Counted from the first letter of the stretch, positions 20,360 to 30,406 are shown. The stretch is 64,000 nt of DNA from Pseudobacteriovorax antillogorgiicola (GCA_945865565.1 CAMBEK010000003.1:1-64000), one strand, 5' to 3'. Notes: generated from the letters alone by a model not told the origin. Numbers and translations are program-made.

Positions 20360-21150
20360 TTCTGGAGCCACCGGGAGATGATATTTACCGGCAGGCTGCC
20401 AACGCCAACAGCCGATTGAACAACCGTACAACTAGCGCCTGCAGACCCAGAAAAAGACATGGTTTCTTTATGCCAGAGTATTTCTCTTTCCGGCGTCGCG
20501 GCAATAATGAGGCATTTGGTGGAAAGCATCGCCAATTGTTCTGAAATGCCGGCAACCGCCTCAACCAGTTCATGGGCAGCAGCGGGTGCCATTGATCCTG
20601 CGTTTTGCGCCCTGACGATCTTCCTTGCAGACAGAAGTCTCGCTGGAAGCTCAATATCGGGCATAAATTCCGCAAGAAATTTGGTCGCACCCTGCCGAAA
20701 ACGAGAGACCGACGTTGATTCCGGATGCGGGGGATCAATCAAAATCAGCCCCCCCACGAGCTTCGGATAGGCCAGCGCCAGCCGGACGGCAATAACTGAC
20801 GACAGTCCGTTGGCCAGAATGACGGGAGCCTCACCCTTCTCGTGATGTTTGACCAGGGCCACGACCTGCAGAAGATCTCTTTGCAGGAGTTTAATTGATT
20901 TTGCCCTGATCGCGCCATTGCGCCCCTTGCCATGTCCGCGCATGTCAAACCCATAGCTGGATCCGCCATTGGACGCAATAAGCTCCATGGCGCCACGATA
21001 GGTCGCCGCGGCCTCACCAATGTCGTGCACGCACACCAACGGCAACTGCTCTGCCGCCTCACATTGCCAACCCGTGATTTGAAGCGATGTCCCACCATGA
21101 TCCACAGGACAAAGGTGGGAGTAGATGGAAATGTTTGGCGCGTGGATCAT
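20356..21150 (-). CDS. Alpha/beta hydrolase
   Basis: VCVHDIGEAAATYRG...YGFDMRGHGKGR...VILANGLSSVIAVRLAL...GGLILIDPP. Confidence 0.8.
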   Translation of the reverse strand: MIHAPNISIYSHLCPVDHGGTSLQITGWQCEAAEQLPLVCVHDIGEAAATYRGAMELIASNGGSSYGFDMRGHGKGRNGAIRAKSIKLLQRDLLQVVALVKHHEKGEAPVILANGLSSVIAVRLALAYPKLVGGLILIDPPHPESTSVSRFRQGATKFLAEFMPDIELPARLLSARKIVRAQNAGSMAPAAAHELVEAVAGISEQLAMLSTKCLIIAATPEREILWHKETMSFSGSAGASCTVVQSAVGVGSLPVNIISRWLQK

Positions 21151-21223
21151 CTCAAAAGGTTACCACAACCCTAGATTGCTATGTGATAGAAACGATGCTT
21201 CCATAATTTCAAAGGGGCAAACC

Positions 21224-21592
21224 ATGAAAGTCGCCGTCCTCGGTGCCTCCCAAAACCCAGAGCGCTACTCCAACAAAGCGATCCGGATGCTCCTTCAGCA
21301 CAAACATGAAGTCACGCCCGTGAATCCGGCGCAGTCCACGATCGAAGGCCTGCCGGTCGCCGCAAACCTCGAATCTTTGCCCACCGGGATTCACACGATC
21401 ACCGTCTACGTGAGCGCCGACATCTCGACCAATCTCTTGAATCCCATGATCGCCGCAAGGCCCAGCCGCGTGATCTTCAATCCGGGGGCGGAAAATCCAG
21501 CGGTCGCGAAAGCCCTTGAGTCCGCTGGAATTCATGCGGTCGAGGCCTGCACACTTGTGCTCCTCAGCACCGGAACGTTTGAATCCACGTAA
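21224..21592 (+). CDS. CoA-binding domain protein (YccU-like)
   Basis: MKVAVLGASQNPERYSNKAIRMLLQHKHEVTPVNP...VIFNPGAENPAVAKALESAGIHAVEACTLVLL. Confidence 0.88.
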   Translation: MKVAVLGASQNPERYSNKAIRMLLQHKHEVTPVNPAQSTIEGLPVAANLESLPTGIHTITVYVSADISTNLLNPMIAARPSRVIFNPGAENPAVAKALESAGIHAVEACTLVLLSTGTFEST

Positions 21593-21708
21593 AACACAAG
21601 GCACTGATATAAAAAGAGAAGTGCGCGGAATTTGCTTTACTTGCCAGACCCGGCAGGGGAAAATCCTTTCAAATCTTGGACGGTATCCATCTATAACGGG
21701 GAGTTTTC

Positions 21709-22827
21709 ATGCGAGCATTGCGTCTTTCATCTGCATTTGCACGTGTGTTGGCTCTTGCACTGGTTTTTGCAACGACGGGCAACGCCTATGCCGTGGATAC
21801 TTTCCCTGGCAAGACCACCCCGGCGATCGGCGCCGAGCTTCGCACCGAATTCATCCATGACGACCGTGGCGTCGAAAAATTGTATTTCGACAAACTTGCT
21901 GCAACCAACACCTTCCGCCTCACCGATGTGAAAATCAGCCTGACTGGCGAATTCAACGATGCCACTAACTATCGCCTCCGCCTCAACATGAACCCGCAGG
22001 CATGGCAGCTGGGCAACGCCGCCGACCGGACCGAACTCGCTTATGCGACCATGCGCCTTAACAACCACCTGAGCCTGTCGGTCGGCAAGGATCAGGTCAT
22101 GCAGGGCGGCTGGGACAACTTTGATCAAGAATTCGATGCGGTCTGGGGGATGTCGTCTTACATGGGGCCTTTCAAGACCTATGCACCGGCCGCGACCCTG
22201 GCCTTCAACCAAGCCCACGGAACCCTTTCCCTGCAGATGACCAACGATGTCACCACCACATCTGGAATTCTCAGCGCGCTACTCAGTGGCAAAAATACAA
22301 ACACAACCAACGCCGATGGCCAATGGAACACCAGTCAGAGACAACCCGCTTTTATTTTGGACTACCGCGGCATTTACCGTGGCGGACTGGTTCGCCCACT
22401 CCTGCAAATAGGCCAATACGACGCAAACCATTCACGGTTCATCGATATCGGCGCGAAGATCTCCCGCGGTCCGCTGAATATCACCTTCGACTACCTCGTC
22501 GACAACCGTTCGGAAAAAACCTCGTCAGGCACGGAAAAATATTTCACGTACACCCTTACGGCATTGCGGGCGGATTACACGATCGAAGGTTTGGCGAAAC
22601 CGTTTATTTATTGGACCCAAACGAACACAACCGGTGAAACAACTCTCGCCCAAGATGCTTCCCCGACAAGCTCCGCGACGAGTCTCGGTGCAACTTATCT
22701 TGGGTTTGGCACTAAATATGCGCCTTACCTTGCGTATCACCGCCTTGCGGGCAAGTATGTTCTCGGTGACGTCGAAAAAACCGCCACTCAGAACAGTGTC
22801 CGCATCGGGGTGATGGGCAGCATTTGA
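21709..22827 (+). CDS. Outer-membrane porin (phosphate-selective-porin-like beta-barrel)
   Basis: Signal peptide; alternating beta strands; LSLSVGKDQVMQGGWDNF, FDYLVDNRSE. Confidence 0.7.
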   Translation: MRALRLSSAFARVLALALVFATTGNAYAVDTFPGKTTPAIGAELRTEFIHDDRGVEKLYFDKLAATNTFRLTDVKISLTGEFNDATNYRLRLNMNPQAWQLGNAADRTELAYATMRLNNHLSLSVGKDQVMQGGWDNFDQEFDAVWGMSSYMGPFKTYAPAATLAFNQAHGTLSLQMTNDVTTTSGILSALLSGKNTNTTNADGQWNTSQRQPAFILDYRGIYRGGLVRPLLQIGQYDANHSRFIDIGAKISRGPLNITFDYLVDNRSEKTSSGTEKYFTYTLTALRADYTIEGLAKPFIYWTQTNTTGETTLAQDASPTSSATSLGATYLGFGTKYAPYLAYHRLAGKYVLGDVEKTATQNSVRIGVMGSI

Positions 22828-22862
22828 ATCAGCTTCAGGCATCAAAGCAACGGGAGACAGAC

Positions 22863-23357
22863 ATGGTTTACAATCGCTGGACGGCATTGCTTGGACTTGC
22901 CTTGATTCAACTCAGTGTTGCCACACAGGCCTGCACGTTTGCTTCCGCCAAATCAAAAAAGACGAAAACGGAAGCCTCTCCCGAGGCGACAGCACCCGCT
23001 CCAGAATCCGTTACCAAGTCAAAAAAATCCGATATCACGGTCGCCGAAACTGTGAAGCTCCTGGAAGAGAACAAGGCCTATCTGGTTGACGTCCGCGAGC
23101 TTGAAGAAATCCTGGACGACGGAATGGCCAAGCCTGCCAAATGGCTCGCAATGGAAGAGATTCAAACCCGGGGCAACCGATATGAAGATGCGATCCGGAC
23201 CTGGCCCAAATCAACTTCTCTGATTTTTTATTGCGTATCAGGCAAGCGCGCCCGAATCGCAGCCGATCACTTCAAAGAACTCGGATACAAGGTTTCGGTC
23301 ATGGGTGGGTTGAAGGACTGGACGGGTGCAGGACTCCCGACGCGTCCGAAACCTTGA
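22863..23357 (+). CDS. Secreted rhodanese-domain protein
   Basis: VAETVKLLEENKAYLVDVRE...LIFYCVSGKRARIAADHFKELGYKVSVMGGLKDWTGAGLP. Confidence 0.88.
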   Translation: MVYNRWTALLGLALIQLSVATQACTFASAKSKKTKTEASPEATAPAPESVTKSKKSDITVAETVKLLEENKAYLVDVRELEEILDDGMAKPAKWLAMEEIQTRGNRYEDAIRTWPKSTSLIFYCVSGKRARIAADHFKELGYKVSVMGGLKDWTGAGLPTRPKP

Positions 23358-25218
23358 GCTTCTCACCGGTGGGTGCCAGCAGGCTTCGGAGTGCCGCACT
23401 CACGTCAATCATTCCGTAGCCATACCTTTCGCTGAGCCCCGACGCATCATATCCAGCATCAGGACCGCCAACCTTTTGCGCGGTCTTGGTCATTGCGGAC
23501 TTGATTGCAGCCGGCTGGACTGCGGGCACAAAACTGCGAAGGATTGCAGCCGATGCGGCTATCTGAGGAGCCGCCGCCGAAGTCCCCCAAAATGAATTGG
23601 TGTAGTCACCATCAGGCAGATTGGCAGAGTCGTTGCCGGTGTTATAACCAGGCGCGCCAACGCGGTCCGTTGTTACAATGCCCGGATTCAGTGGATTTCC
23701 CGCGTCTGCGGGGCCGGCGTTGGAGGGCGCAACCAAATCCAGGCAAGGGCCGTATCCACTGTCCCGAACTTTCTGGCCCGACCGGCCAACCGAACTGACT
23801 GCAATCACTTCATCCAAAGCCGAAATATCCGGGCTGGAAGCCCTGCAATCGTTGGAATTCGCATTGCTCATGGCAAATACAATCACTGAATCCCGCGCCA
23901 AATCCTTGATGGCCTCGACCACAACGTCCGTCACTGGTGGATTCAAACGGTATCCCCAGCTATTGGAAAAGACCCGGGCTCCCCGTGAATGCGCATACCG
24001 GAATGCGGCCGCCTGATTAAGAGAGGAATTGTCGACGACTACTGGAACGATCTGGCACCACGGACAAGCGCCCGCCACACCGCGCCCGTTGCCACGAGCC
24101 CCGATGATGCCAGCCGTTGCCGTGCCATGCTTGTTGGAAGACCCATAAAGCAAGTTATTGTTGTTCGTTGCGAAGTTCCAACCCGCAACATCATCGATCA
24201 ACCCATTACCATCGTCGTCTTTTTTATTTGCAGGAACCTCGCCCCCGTTTTGCAACCAGGCATCAGCAAGATCATGATGCCCTGCTTCAAACCCAAGGTC
24301 CAAAAGCGCCACAACAGATGCCTGTGGCACCAGGTTACGTGCCTCCGCCAGACGCCAGGCATTGAGTGTTCCGTTCGTATCCATGTGCCACTCCTGGCCC
24401 AACAACGGCTCCTGCCACGGGGCAAAGCCACGGGCCTCGACTTCGTAAGCCACATCAGGATGGGCAAATCGCGCCACGCCAGCCTCAACCAGGCTGTTCG
24501 CCGCATGCAAGGCCTCCAGAGGATGTTCAAAGACGGCCACGATCGCATCGCCCAAAAATGGCTTGGCCAGAAATCCCACAAAACCTAATTTACCGGTCAC
24601 TGCCGCACGAAAATCCGCGGCCGTGACGCCACTTGCGGGCGCCCCAATCATGATTTTTGAAATTCTGGCCGGAGCCGATTTTTCGCCGACTAGAACCCCT
24701 ATGTATTCTGGGTTTCCCTGTAACATTTCACGCAAGGAACCGGGAAAATTGACTTGGACCTTGCGCCCGCCAGAATGAAAATAAACCGAGGACAAATCTT
24801 GCGCCGCGGCCTTGTGCGGCAAAAAGAAAACGCCGGTCAGAAAGGTTAGAGTCCATACAATCAGAAATAAAATCGCCGCCGCGCGGTGCAGTTTTGCGTG
24901 GCGCTTCAAACCTGACCACAGCATGAACGGCATCATGATTGCCGCGGGGATTGAAAACCAAAGGTGGATCTTGAGACGCTGATAAAGCAGGGGGTCGGCC
25001 TTAATGTAGTCGTAAATATCGGGTTTCACGACACGGATGGCGACTTCAAAAAAAATCAGGGTGGTCACTGTCAAAAACACAAACACCAGGTTTATCCGGC
25101 CGTGCAATTGAAATTTCTTGCGCCACACCGCCCAAAGGGCACAGGCCAACAGGAGGGTGACCAGAGACACCGCGATCTTCAATGCTAAAATAACATTTGG
25201 TCCGGTCAACCATTGCAC
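23299..25218 (-). CDS. Fusion: N-terminal DUF420-like four-TM domain plus C-terminal subtilisin-like (S8) protease
   Basis: N-term HGRINLVFVFLTVTTLIFFEVAIRV...RLKIHLWFSIPAAIMMPFML...LTGVFFLPH; S8 triad ALLDLGFEAGHHDL, HGTATAGIIGARGNG, FWGTSAAAPQIA. Confidence 0.85.
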   Translation of the reverse strand: MQWLTGPNVILALKIAVSLVTLLLACALWAVWRKKFQLHGRINLVFVFLTVTTLIFFEVAIRVVKPDIYDYIKADPLLYQRLKIHLWFSIPAAIMMPFMLWSGLKRHAKLHRAAAILFLIVWTLTFLTGVFFLPHKAAAQDLSSVYFHSGGRKVQVNFPGSLREMLQGNPEYIGVLVGEKSAPARISKIMIGAPASGVTAADFRAAVTGKLGFVGFLAKPFLGDAIVAVFEHPLEALHAANSLVEAGVARFAHPDVAYEVEARGFAPWQEPLLGQEWHMDTNGTLNAWRLAEARNLVPQASVVALLDLGFEAGHHDLADAWLQNGGEVPANKKDDDGNGLIDDVAGWNFATNNNNLLYGSSNKHGTATAGIIGARGNGRGVAGACPWCQIVPVVVDNSSLNQAAAFRYAHSRGARVFSNSWGYRLNPPVTDVVVEAIKDLARDSVIVFAMSNANSNDCRASSPDISALDEVIAVSSVGRSGQKVRDSGYGPCLDLVAPSNAGPADAGNPLNPGIVTTDRVGAPGYNTGNDSANLPDGDYTNSFWGTSAAAPQIAASAAILRSFVPAVQPAAIKSAMTKTAQKVGGPDAGYDASGLSERYGYGMIDVSAALRSLLAPTGEKLKVSDASGVLHPSSPSTHP

Positions 25219-25310
25219 GATTGGTGCTCCGATCTTAATGTATCCACATCATTGCTGTGACATGGTACCGTTATCACTCGTTGTTATTAAAGCCCAAGGA
25301 GTCAAAAAAA

Positions 25311-25760
25311 ATGATCCGTCTAACCTTTGTGAAACTTGCAACCGTCGCCATTGCCCTGTCTGCTACCAGCCTTGCCCACGCCTCTGACAAGAAAAGTGAA
25401 ACCAAAAAGGAAGAGGCTGCTGCAGGCCATCAGGAAGTTAACCTTGATGAGCTCAAAAAAATGATCGAGACAAAGTCGGTGTTTCTGATCGACGCCAATA
25501 GCGGGAAAACCTACGACAAGGGCCACCTTCCAGGCGCAGTCAGCTTCACCAAAAACGAAAAGGACTTCGCCAGCCTCCTTCCAAAGGACAAAAGCACATT
25601 GCTCGTCGCTTATTGCGGCGGACCGATGTGTTCTGCCTGGGAAGACGCAGCTGAGGCAGTCACCAAGGCTGGCTACACCAACATCAAGCACTTCAAGGGC
25701 GGCCTGAAGGGCTGGAAATCTGCAGGACTTTCCCTTGAGATGGCGCCTGCGAAGAAGTAG
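25311..25760 (+). CDS. Secreted rhodanese-like protein
   Basis: Signal peptide; LKKMIETKSVFLIDANSGKTYDKGHLPGAVSF...LLVAYCGGPMCSAWEDAAEAVTKAGYTNIKHFKGGLKGWKSAGL. Confidence 0.9.
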   Translation: MIRLTFVKLATVAIALSATSLAHASDKKSETKKEEAAAGHQEVNLDELKKMIETKSVFLIDANSGKTYDKGHLPGAVSFTKNEKDFASLLPKDKSTLLVAYCGGPMCSAWEDAAEAVTKAGYTNIKHFKGGLKGWKSAGLSLEMAPAKK

Positions 25761-25800
25761 TAATGGGGTAACTGGAGCCTCGTGGCTCCAGGTTCTTTTT

Positions 25801-26155
25801 GGGGGTGTATTTGGTTTCGACAGGCGTGACTGCCGAGTCAGAGAGCATGTCCGGGGTGGGACCGTAACCCGGTTATTAAAAACGGGCCAACGCTTAATCG
25901 GCAACGATTACGCACTCGCAGCCTAAATAGGCCGCCGTTGAACCCTCGATCGCTGGTGTCGAGGGGGAAACGTTATAACGCCAGCTTGGTGCACGGTACT
26001 TCCGCCTGGAGTGCTTGGCATGACGACAATCAGGCTGCGGCCATGAAAGCCTGCTCGCGGGCGCTCAAGGCAAGAGGACAAATCGCGTAGCTAAACATGT
26101 AGCGCTTTTTCCGTCACACGTTTGGACGAGGGTTCGACTCCCTCCACCTCCACCA
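25801..26155 (+). ncRNA. ssrA: Transfer-messenger RNA (tmRNA)
   Basis: 5' GGGGGTGTATTTGGTTTCGACAGG and 3' GAGGGTTCGACTCCCTCCACCTCCACCA pair as the tRNA-like domain; tag reading frame GGC AAC GAT TAC GCA CTC GCA GCC TAA (GNDYALAA*). Confidence 0.96.
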
Positions 26156-26156
26156 A

Positions 26157-26195
26157 ATCAAAATCCCCGCTCAGCTTTTGAGCGGGGATTTTGAT
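26157..26195 (+). terminator. Candidate Rho-independent terminator of ssrA
   Basis: Perfect 16-bp inverted repeat atcaaaatccccgctc-agctttt-gagcggggattttgat starting 2 nt after the CCA end. Confidence 0.85.
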
Positions 26196-26234
26196 ATTGT
26201 AGTCAATATTGACGCTAAAACGGAGCAGGGTGCC

Positions 26235-27014
26235 ATGGGGTTTCTTCGACTTGCCGTAGGTTTTCGGTCCTTCCTTGGAAGACCCCTCCCAGTAATCTTG
26301 ACGATGGCGATGAATGTCTGCGGCGGTTGCCAGTCCACCCTGCGCAAGCCAGCAGAGGCGGATGTAAAGATCATCGGCGGCGAGGATGCTGGTGAAAACT
26401 TCCCAGCAGTGCACATGATTATTTCAGGAGAAATGCTTTGCTCCGGAACATTCATCGACACAAGCCACTTTTTGACCGCTGCGCACTGCCTTCGTAGCGA
26501 AAATGGAGAAACCCCGGAATTATCGAAAATCAAACTGGCAACGAATTCGGAACAGCCCGTACAAGTAGATATCCACGCACGCTACGGTAGCCCACCTCGC
26601 ATCGATCGCGATTATGATGTTGCCATCGTCACGTTCAAACCAAACACCGAACGCCTATCTGCTGTAATTTCCAGAATCTCACCTCGACTTGGGGACTGGG
26701 TTACCCCCGTTGGCTTTGGACCAGCAACAAGACTTGGATTTAATCCGTTTCCCCGCAAGAGGATGGGAAAAAACCAGATCTCCGAATTTATCGGAACGAA
26801 GGTATCGATCGAGAATCATTCGAATCGTGAGATGAGCGATCGCGTCTTACTTGGCCCGGGAGATTCGGGTGGCGGATGGTTTGACAGCAGGCGTGAACTG
26901 GTCGCCGTGGGGTCTTCAGGAAATACCACAGAGTCTCAGGCCGTCTTGATCAACGATCCGCCAATCCGGGAATTCATTCGGGAAGTTCTAAATAGGCCGA
27001 CCACCTCGGGCTAA
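26235..27014 (+). CDS. Trypsin-like (S1) serine protease, secreted or lipoprotein
   Basis: IIGGEDAGENFPAV, LTAAHCL, DYDVAIV, GDSGGGWF. Confidence 0.92.
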   Translation: MGFLRLAVGFRSFLGRPLPVILTMAMNVCGGCQSTLRKPAEADVKIIGGEDAGENFPAVHMIISGEMLCSGTFIDTSHFLTAAHCLRSENGETPELSKIKLATNSEQPVQVDIHARYGSPPRIDRDYDVAIVTFKPNTERLSAVISRISPRLGDWVTPVGFGPATRLGFNPFPRKRMGKNQISEFIGTKVSIENHSNREMSDRVLLGPGDSGGGWFDSRRELVAVGSSGNTTESQAVLINDPPIREFIREVLNRPTTSG

Positions 27015-28367
27015 TGGCAGCCAAACCAGAAGGGACACCCCAATGATCGTTTGCGCGGGAAGAAGGGTCCGGTAGCTGGAATAATGCAAGTGCCAGGTGA
27101 GATCATGATGTGTGCTCAGGTAGACGAGAAACATGAAGGCCGCATAGGAAAGAGCTCCCAGATTCGCTGCGAGGGCCATTTTGAACCGGAACTCCCCGGG
27201 CATGGTCTTATAGCGGAAGATGGTCGCTGCGAGAATTCCCGTCAGGATATAGCCGTTTCCAAGGTGCTGTGCGAAATAACCAAAGCAGATCCGCCACTGC
27301 ACAGGATCACTGACCCGCGAAAGGAAACGGGCCCACGCCGCACCCTTGTCCCCGCTCATGTCATTTACCAATCCAAGTCGACTGGAGATGACGACCCAAG
27401 AGGCAGAACAAACCAAAGCTAAAATGATCGAGGTCACCGGGACACACTTCCATTCTGTGTCACGTTTGACCTTGCCATAAGCCGCCCAGAGCAGTGGGGG
27501 CAGCGTCAAAAACACCAAGGGCAAACCCTCTGACTTTAAATTGACCATCAGACTGGCAACCATCACAGCAAAGCCAAGCAGCAAATCATCGCCATCTTCA
27601 ACCGCGAAGAACAATGCCAAAGCCATCAAGCCGGCACTGGCCGAAAGGATTGGATCGACATAGCCAGAATAAAGCAGGGAACCTCCCCCTGAAATCACGA
27701 GTCCAAGATAGACAAGGCCGAATAGATACCGGCGCTGAAAAAGCAGATCCGCAATAAACGTGAATGCCGGCAGCAACATCAGTGCCACTGAAAATTTTGG
27801 AAGATGATCGTTCCAAGCGCCGTTGATCCGGGCGACTGCTGACCCGATGGCGGGAAGGAGTTTTGGATAATCAGGATGGCTGAAGAGAACGGCAGGGTCT
27901 GCAAATCCAGCGTGTTGATTGATCCCCTGGGCATAAAAAATCATCTTGGCGTGAAAGAACCAGATCTCCTTGGCGTCTCCGACGATGATGGGATCCAAAA
28001 TTGAAAAGGCCGCAAGAGGCACCCAGAGAACAATAAATATCGCGACCACTTTCAGGGCTGGTTGGAGCAACGCCGGCTGTGATTTGAATCTCTGAAATTC
28101 TCCCCTCAACTTGCGAACAAGGACCGGGATCGCGCAGACACCGATGATGAGGCACAAAGCCTCTGCAATTTGGGAGTTGGCCGTCAACAATTCTGTTGCG
28201 TAGCGCAGGAGCATCCCCACGCCAACAGGCAATGCAAGTTTTACAGACAAGACAAACGAGCCGGAATAGGCGGGGCGTTTGCTGGCGGCGCTTGCCATCC
28301 ACAGGACCGACCAGCCGGTAAGCCAAAATAGAATCAAAGACTCAATCACGGCGCTTAACATGCACAA
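26988..28367 (-). CDS. Multipass membrane protein, possible glycosyltransferase
   Basis: About 10 predicted TM segments; context beside GT39-like gene; no decisive motif. Confidence 0.5.
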   Translation of the reverse strand: MCMLSAVIESLILFWLTGWSVLWMASAASKRPAYSGSFVLSVKLALPVGVGMLLRYATELLTANSQIAEALCLIIGVCAIPVLVRKLRGEFQRFKSQPALLQPALKVVAIFIVLWVPLAAFSILDPIIVGDAKEIWFFHAKMIFYAQGINQHAGFADPAVLFSHPDYPKLLPAIGSAVARINGAWNDHLPKFSVALMLLPAFTFIADLLFQRRYLFGLVYLGLVISGGGSLLYSGYVDPILSASAGLMALALFFAVEDGDDLLLGFAVMVASLMVNLKSEGLPLVFLTLPPLLWAAYGKVKRDTEWKCVPVTSIILALVCSASWVVISSRLGLVNDMSGDKGAAWARFLSRVSDPVQWRICFGYFAQHLGNGYILTGILAATIFRYKTMPGEFRFKMALAANLGALSYAAFMFLVYLSTHHDLTWHLHYSSYRTLLPAQTIIGVSLLVWLPLARGGRPI

Positions 28368-28797
28368 CCTCTTCGCTTAAAAAGGTGAGCGTGTCCCCTG
28401 AATACGCCGAAATGAATCCTTCGCGCGTAAAACCATCTTTGGCACTGGGCGAGCAACGGATTGGCCAACATCCTTCGACAATGCGCTGCTGTATGTGCTC
28501 TTCGAGACGGAATGACGGGTCCGTAAAGTATTCACGGATCCCGTGCGCAGTAAGATAGTCGCAGATGACTTGGACTTTCCTTGGCTCAAGTTGAAGATTG
28601 GTGACTGGTAGACCCGCCGCATGGATTCGCTGCGGCAACGTCTCGAGGACCTTCTGTCCATCGACCACCAGTTTTACGAGTGCTGGACTTCTTGCCCAGA
28701 ATATCCAAAGCAAACCAAGAATTCCGATGCAAAGGTCAAGGCGCCTCAATTGAATGACGCGACCCAATGGGACCGGCTGATTCTTGATTGCCACCAT
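28342..28797 (-). CDS. Hypothetical protein with single N-terminal TM
   Basis: Start at MVAIKNQPVPLGR (28797); longer ORF would overlap the divergent gene. Confidence 0.45.
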   Translation of the reverse strand: MVAIKNQPVPLGRVIQLRRLDLCIGILGLLWIFWARSPALVKLVVDGQKVLETLPQRIHAAGLPVTNLQLEPRKVQVICDYLTAHGIREYFTDPSFRLEEHIQQRIVEGCWPIRCSPSAKDGFTREGFISAYSGDTLTFLSEEVVHVKRRD

Positions 28798-28840
28798 GCA
28801 CAAGCCTTGAGACAATTTGTAAATACACAATGAGGATAAC

Positions 28841-30319
28841 ATGAACTTTCGACCCGGTCGAAAATGGCTCCCGGACGCCGAAGGTTGGGCCATGCTTGGC
28901 CTGATATCCGTCGCTGCAATGCAACTCTCCAAAATTGGAAACTCGTTTTGGCATGACGAGACCGGTTTAGTCGCAGAAATCCAAGGATCATTTTCCCAAC
29001 TTATTGAAGACTACAGCCATCGGCTGCCAATGCTTTCGATATTTGAAACATTCATGTGGGCATGGGGCCGGTGCTTCGGGTTTTCCGAAATTGCCATGCG
29101 TTCTCCATCGGTTATTTTCGGCGTTGTTACCCTTGTTTTTCTTTATCGCACGGCCCGATATTTCACTTCAACCTACGGCGCGACCCTCGTTTGCTTGGTT
29201 CTTTTGTGCATTGAACCCATGGCCTTTGTAAATGCCAGGCCCTATGCCATGACCATGGCATTTCTGTCTGCCTCGACCCATCAGTGGGTTGTCTTCTTGC
29301 GCACAGGAGCCGAAAGACACTGGATGAGAAGTTGCGCCGCCGGCGCAATGGCTGGGCTGACCAAGGTATTCGCGCTGGAGGGACCTCTTTTATTGTTTGC
29401 AGGTGGCCTCCTTTTTCGAAAATCGAGGGCACACATTTTTACGAGCTTGAGCCTGAAGGCCATCCTTGCCGGCCTGTCTATGCTTGGCGTGGCGATCCTC
29501 GTGCAGATGCCCATGGCCATTCATTTTTATTCTCGCTCAGCCCTACATTCCTATGCTGGCCCTCTGCCAGTACAGTGGCTGCTTGAGTTTCTTGTTTATT
29601 CCATTCTGCCGCCCGGCCTTATGGTCCTGCTTGTTGCGTCTTTGGCATTGAGGTTTTCGGCTCGTGCAAATCATTCCAGGAACGAAACGGGGCTCAGCTC
29701 TCAATTAATCGTATTCGCAGGGGCGGCCATCATTCCGTCGGTTGTCCATTATCTGGTTTACCGGATGACCGGTTCTTTTGTTGTTCACAGAAACTACATC
29801 ATCGCCTCGTTTCTTCCAGCAGCCTTGGCCATCGGGGTGACACTTTTTTCATCTAGTACCGACAAGCGCTGGCAGCACTTCATGTTTTGGGCAACCTTCA
29901 TAGTCAGCGTCTTTGGATTTATGACATATGTTCCACCGGAAAATTGGCGCCGGGCTGTGAACCTCATCAACGCACGTTATGATTCCCGATCATCTGTTGT
30001 TCTCGTCCAGGCCGGGTTCTATGAGAACGCCCACCCCGAGCTATTGGACCTGCCCCTTCTTGCCGGACCAGCCATCGCCTACCCGACCAAGGGCACTGTG
30101 GTTTCGATCCCAAGAAATTTGAGTACGGCTTCCAAGGAATACATTGAAAGGGTGTTGAACGATCATCATTTGCGTGATGATCCGAATCCCATTTTGATCA
30201 TGGCAAGGTCGCCATCCATTATGGTTCCCGAATATATTGCCAGTCGGCTGCAGAGAAATATCGCTTCATTGGAACAAGACGGCATCATCGTCTTCGAACT
30301 TTATAAAAATTCACGCTGA
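28841..30319 (+). CDS. GT39/ArnT-like membrane glycosyltransferase
   Basis: FWHDETGLVAEIQGSFSQLIEDYSHRLPMLSIFETFMWAWGRCFGFSEIAMRSPSVIFGVVTLVFLYRTAR; multiple TMs. Confidence 0.75.
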   Translation: MNFRPGRKWLPDAEGWAMLGLISVAAMQLSKIGNSFWHDETGLVAEIQGSFSQLIEDYSHRLPMLSIFETFMWAWGRCFGFSEIAMRSPSVIFGVVTLVFLYRTARYFTSTYGATLVCLVLLCIEPMAFVNARPYAMTMAFLSASTHQWVVFLRTGAERHWMRSCAAGAMAGLTKVFALEGPLLLFAGGLLFRKSRAHIFTSLSLKAILAGLSMLGVAILVQMPMAIHFYSRSALHSYAGPLPVQWLLEFLVYSILPPGLMVLLVASLALRFSARANHSRNETGLSSQLIVFAGAAIIPSVVHYLVYRMTGSFVVHRNYIIASFLPAALAIGVTLFSSSTDKRWQHFMFWATFIVSVFGFMTYVPPENWRRAVNLINARYDSRSSVVLVQAGFYENAHPELLDLPLLAGPAIAYPTKGTVVSIPRNLSTASKEYIERVLNDHHLRDDPNPILIMARSPSIMVPEYIASRLQRNIASLEQDGIIVFELYKNSR

Positions 30320-30406
30320 ACGCGATCAGGCGAATTTCTTGATTCGAAAAGACTTGTGCTAATATTTAGTTAGATTTCCAGATCGACTAAATCAAGCATG
30401 GGGCAC

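Noticed and set aside
25796-27014. Genomic island inserted at the ssrA 3' end
   Set aside because: No integrase and no displaced duplicate of the ssrA 3' end seen downstream; only an S1 protease gene follows
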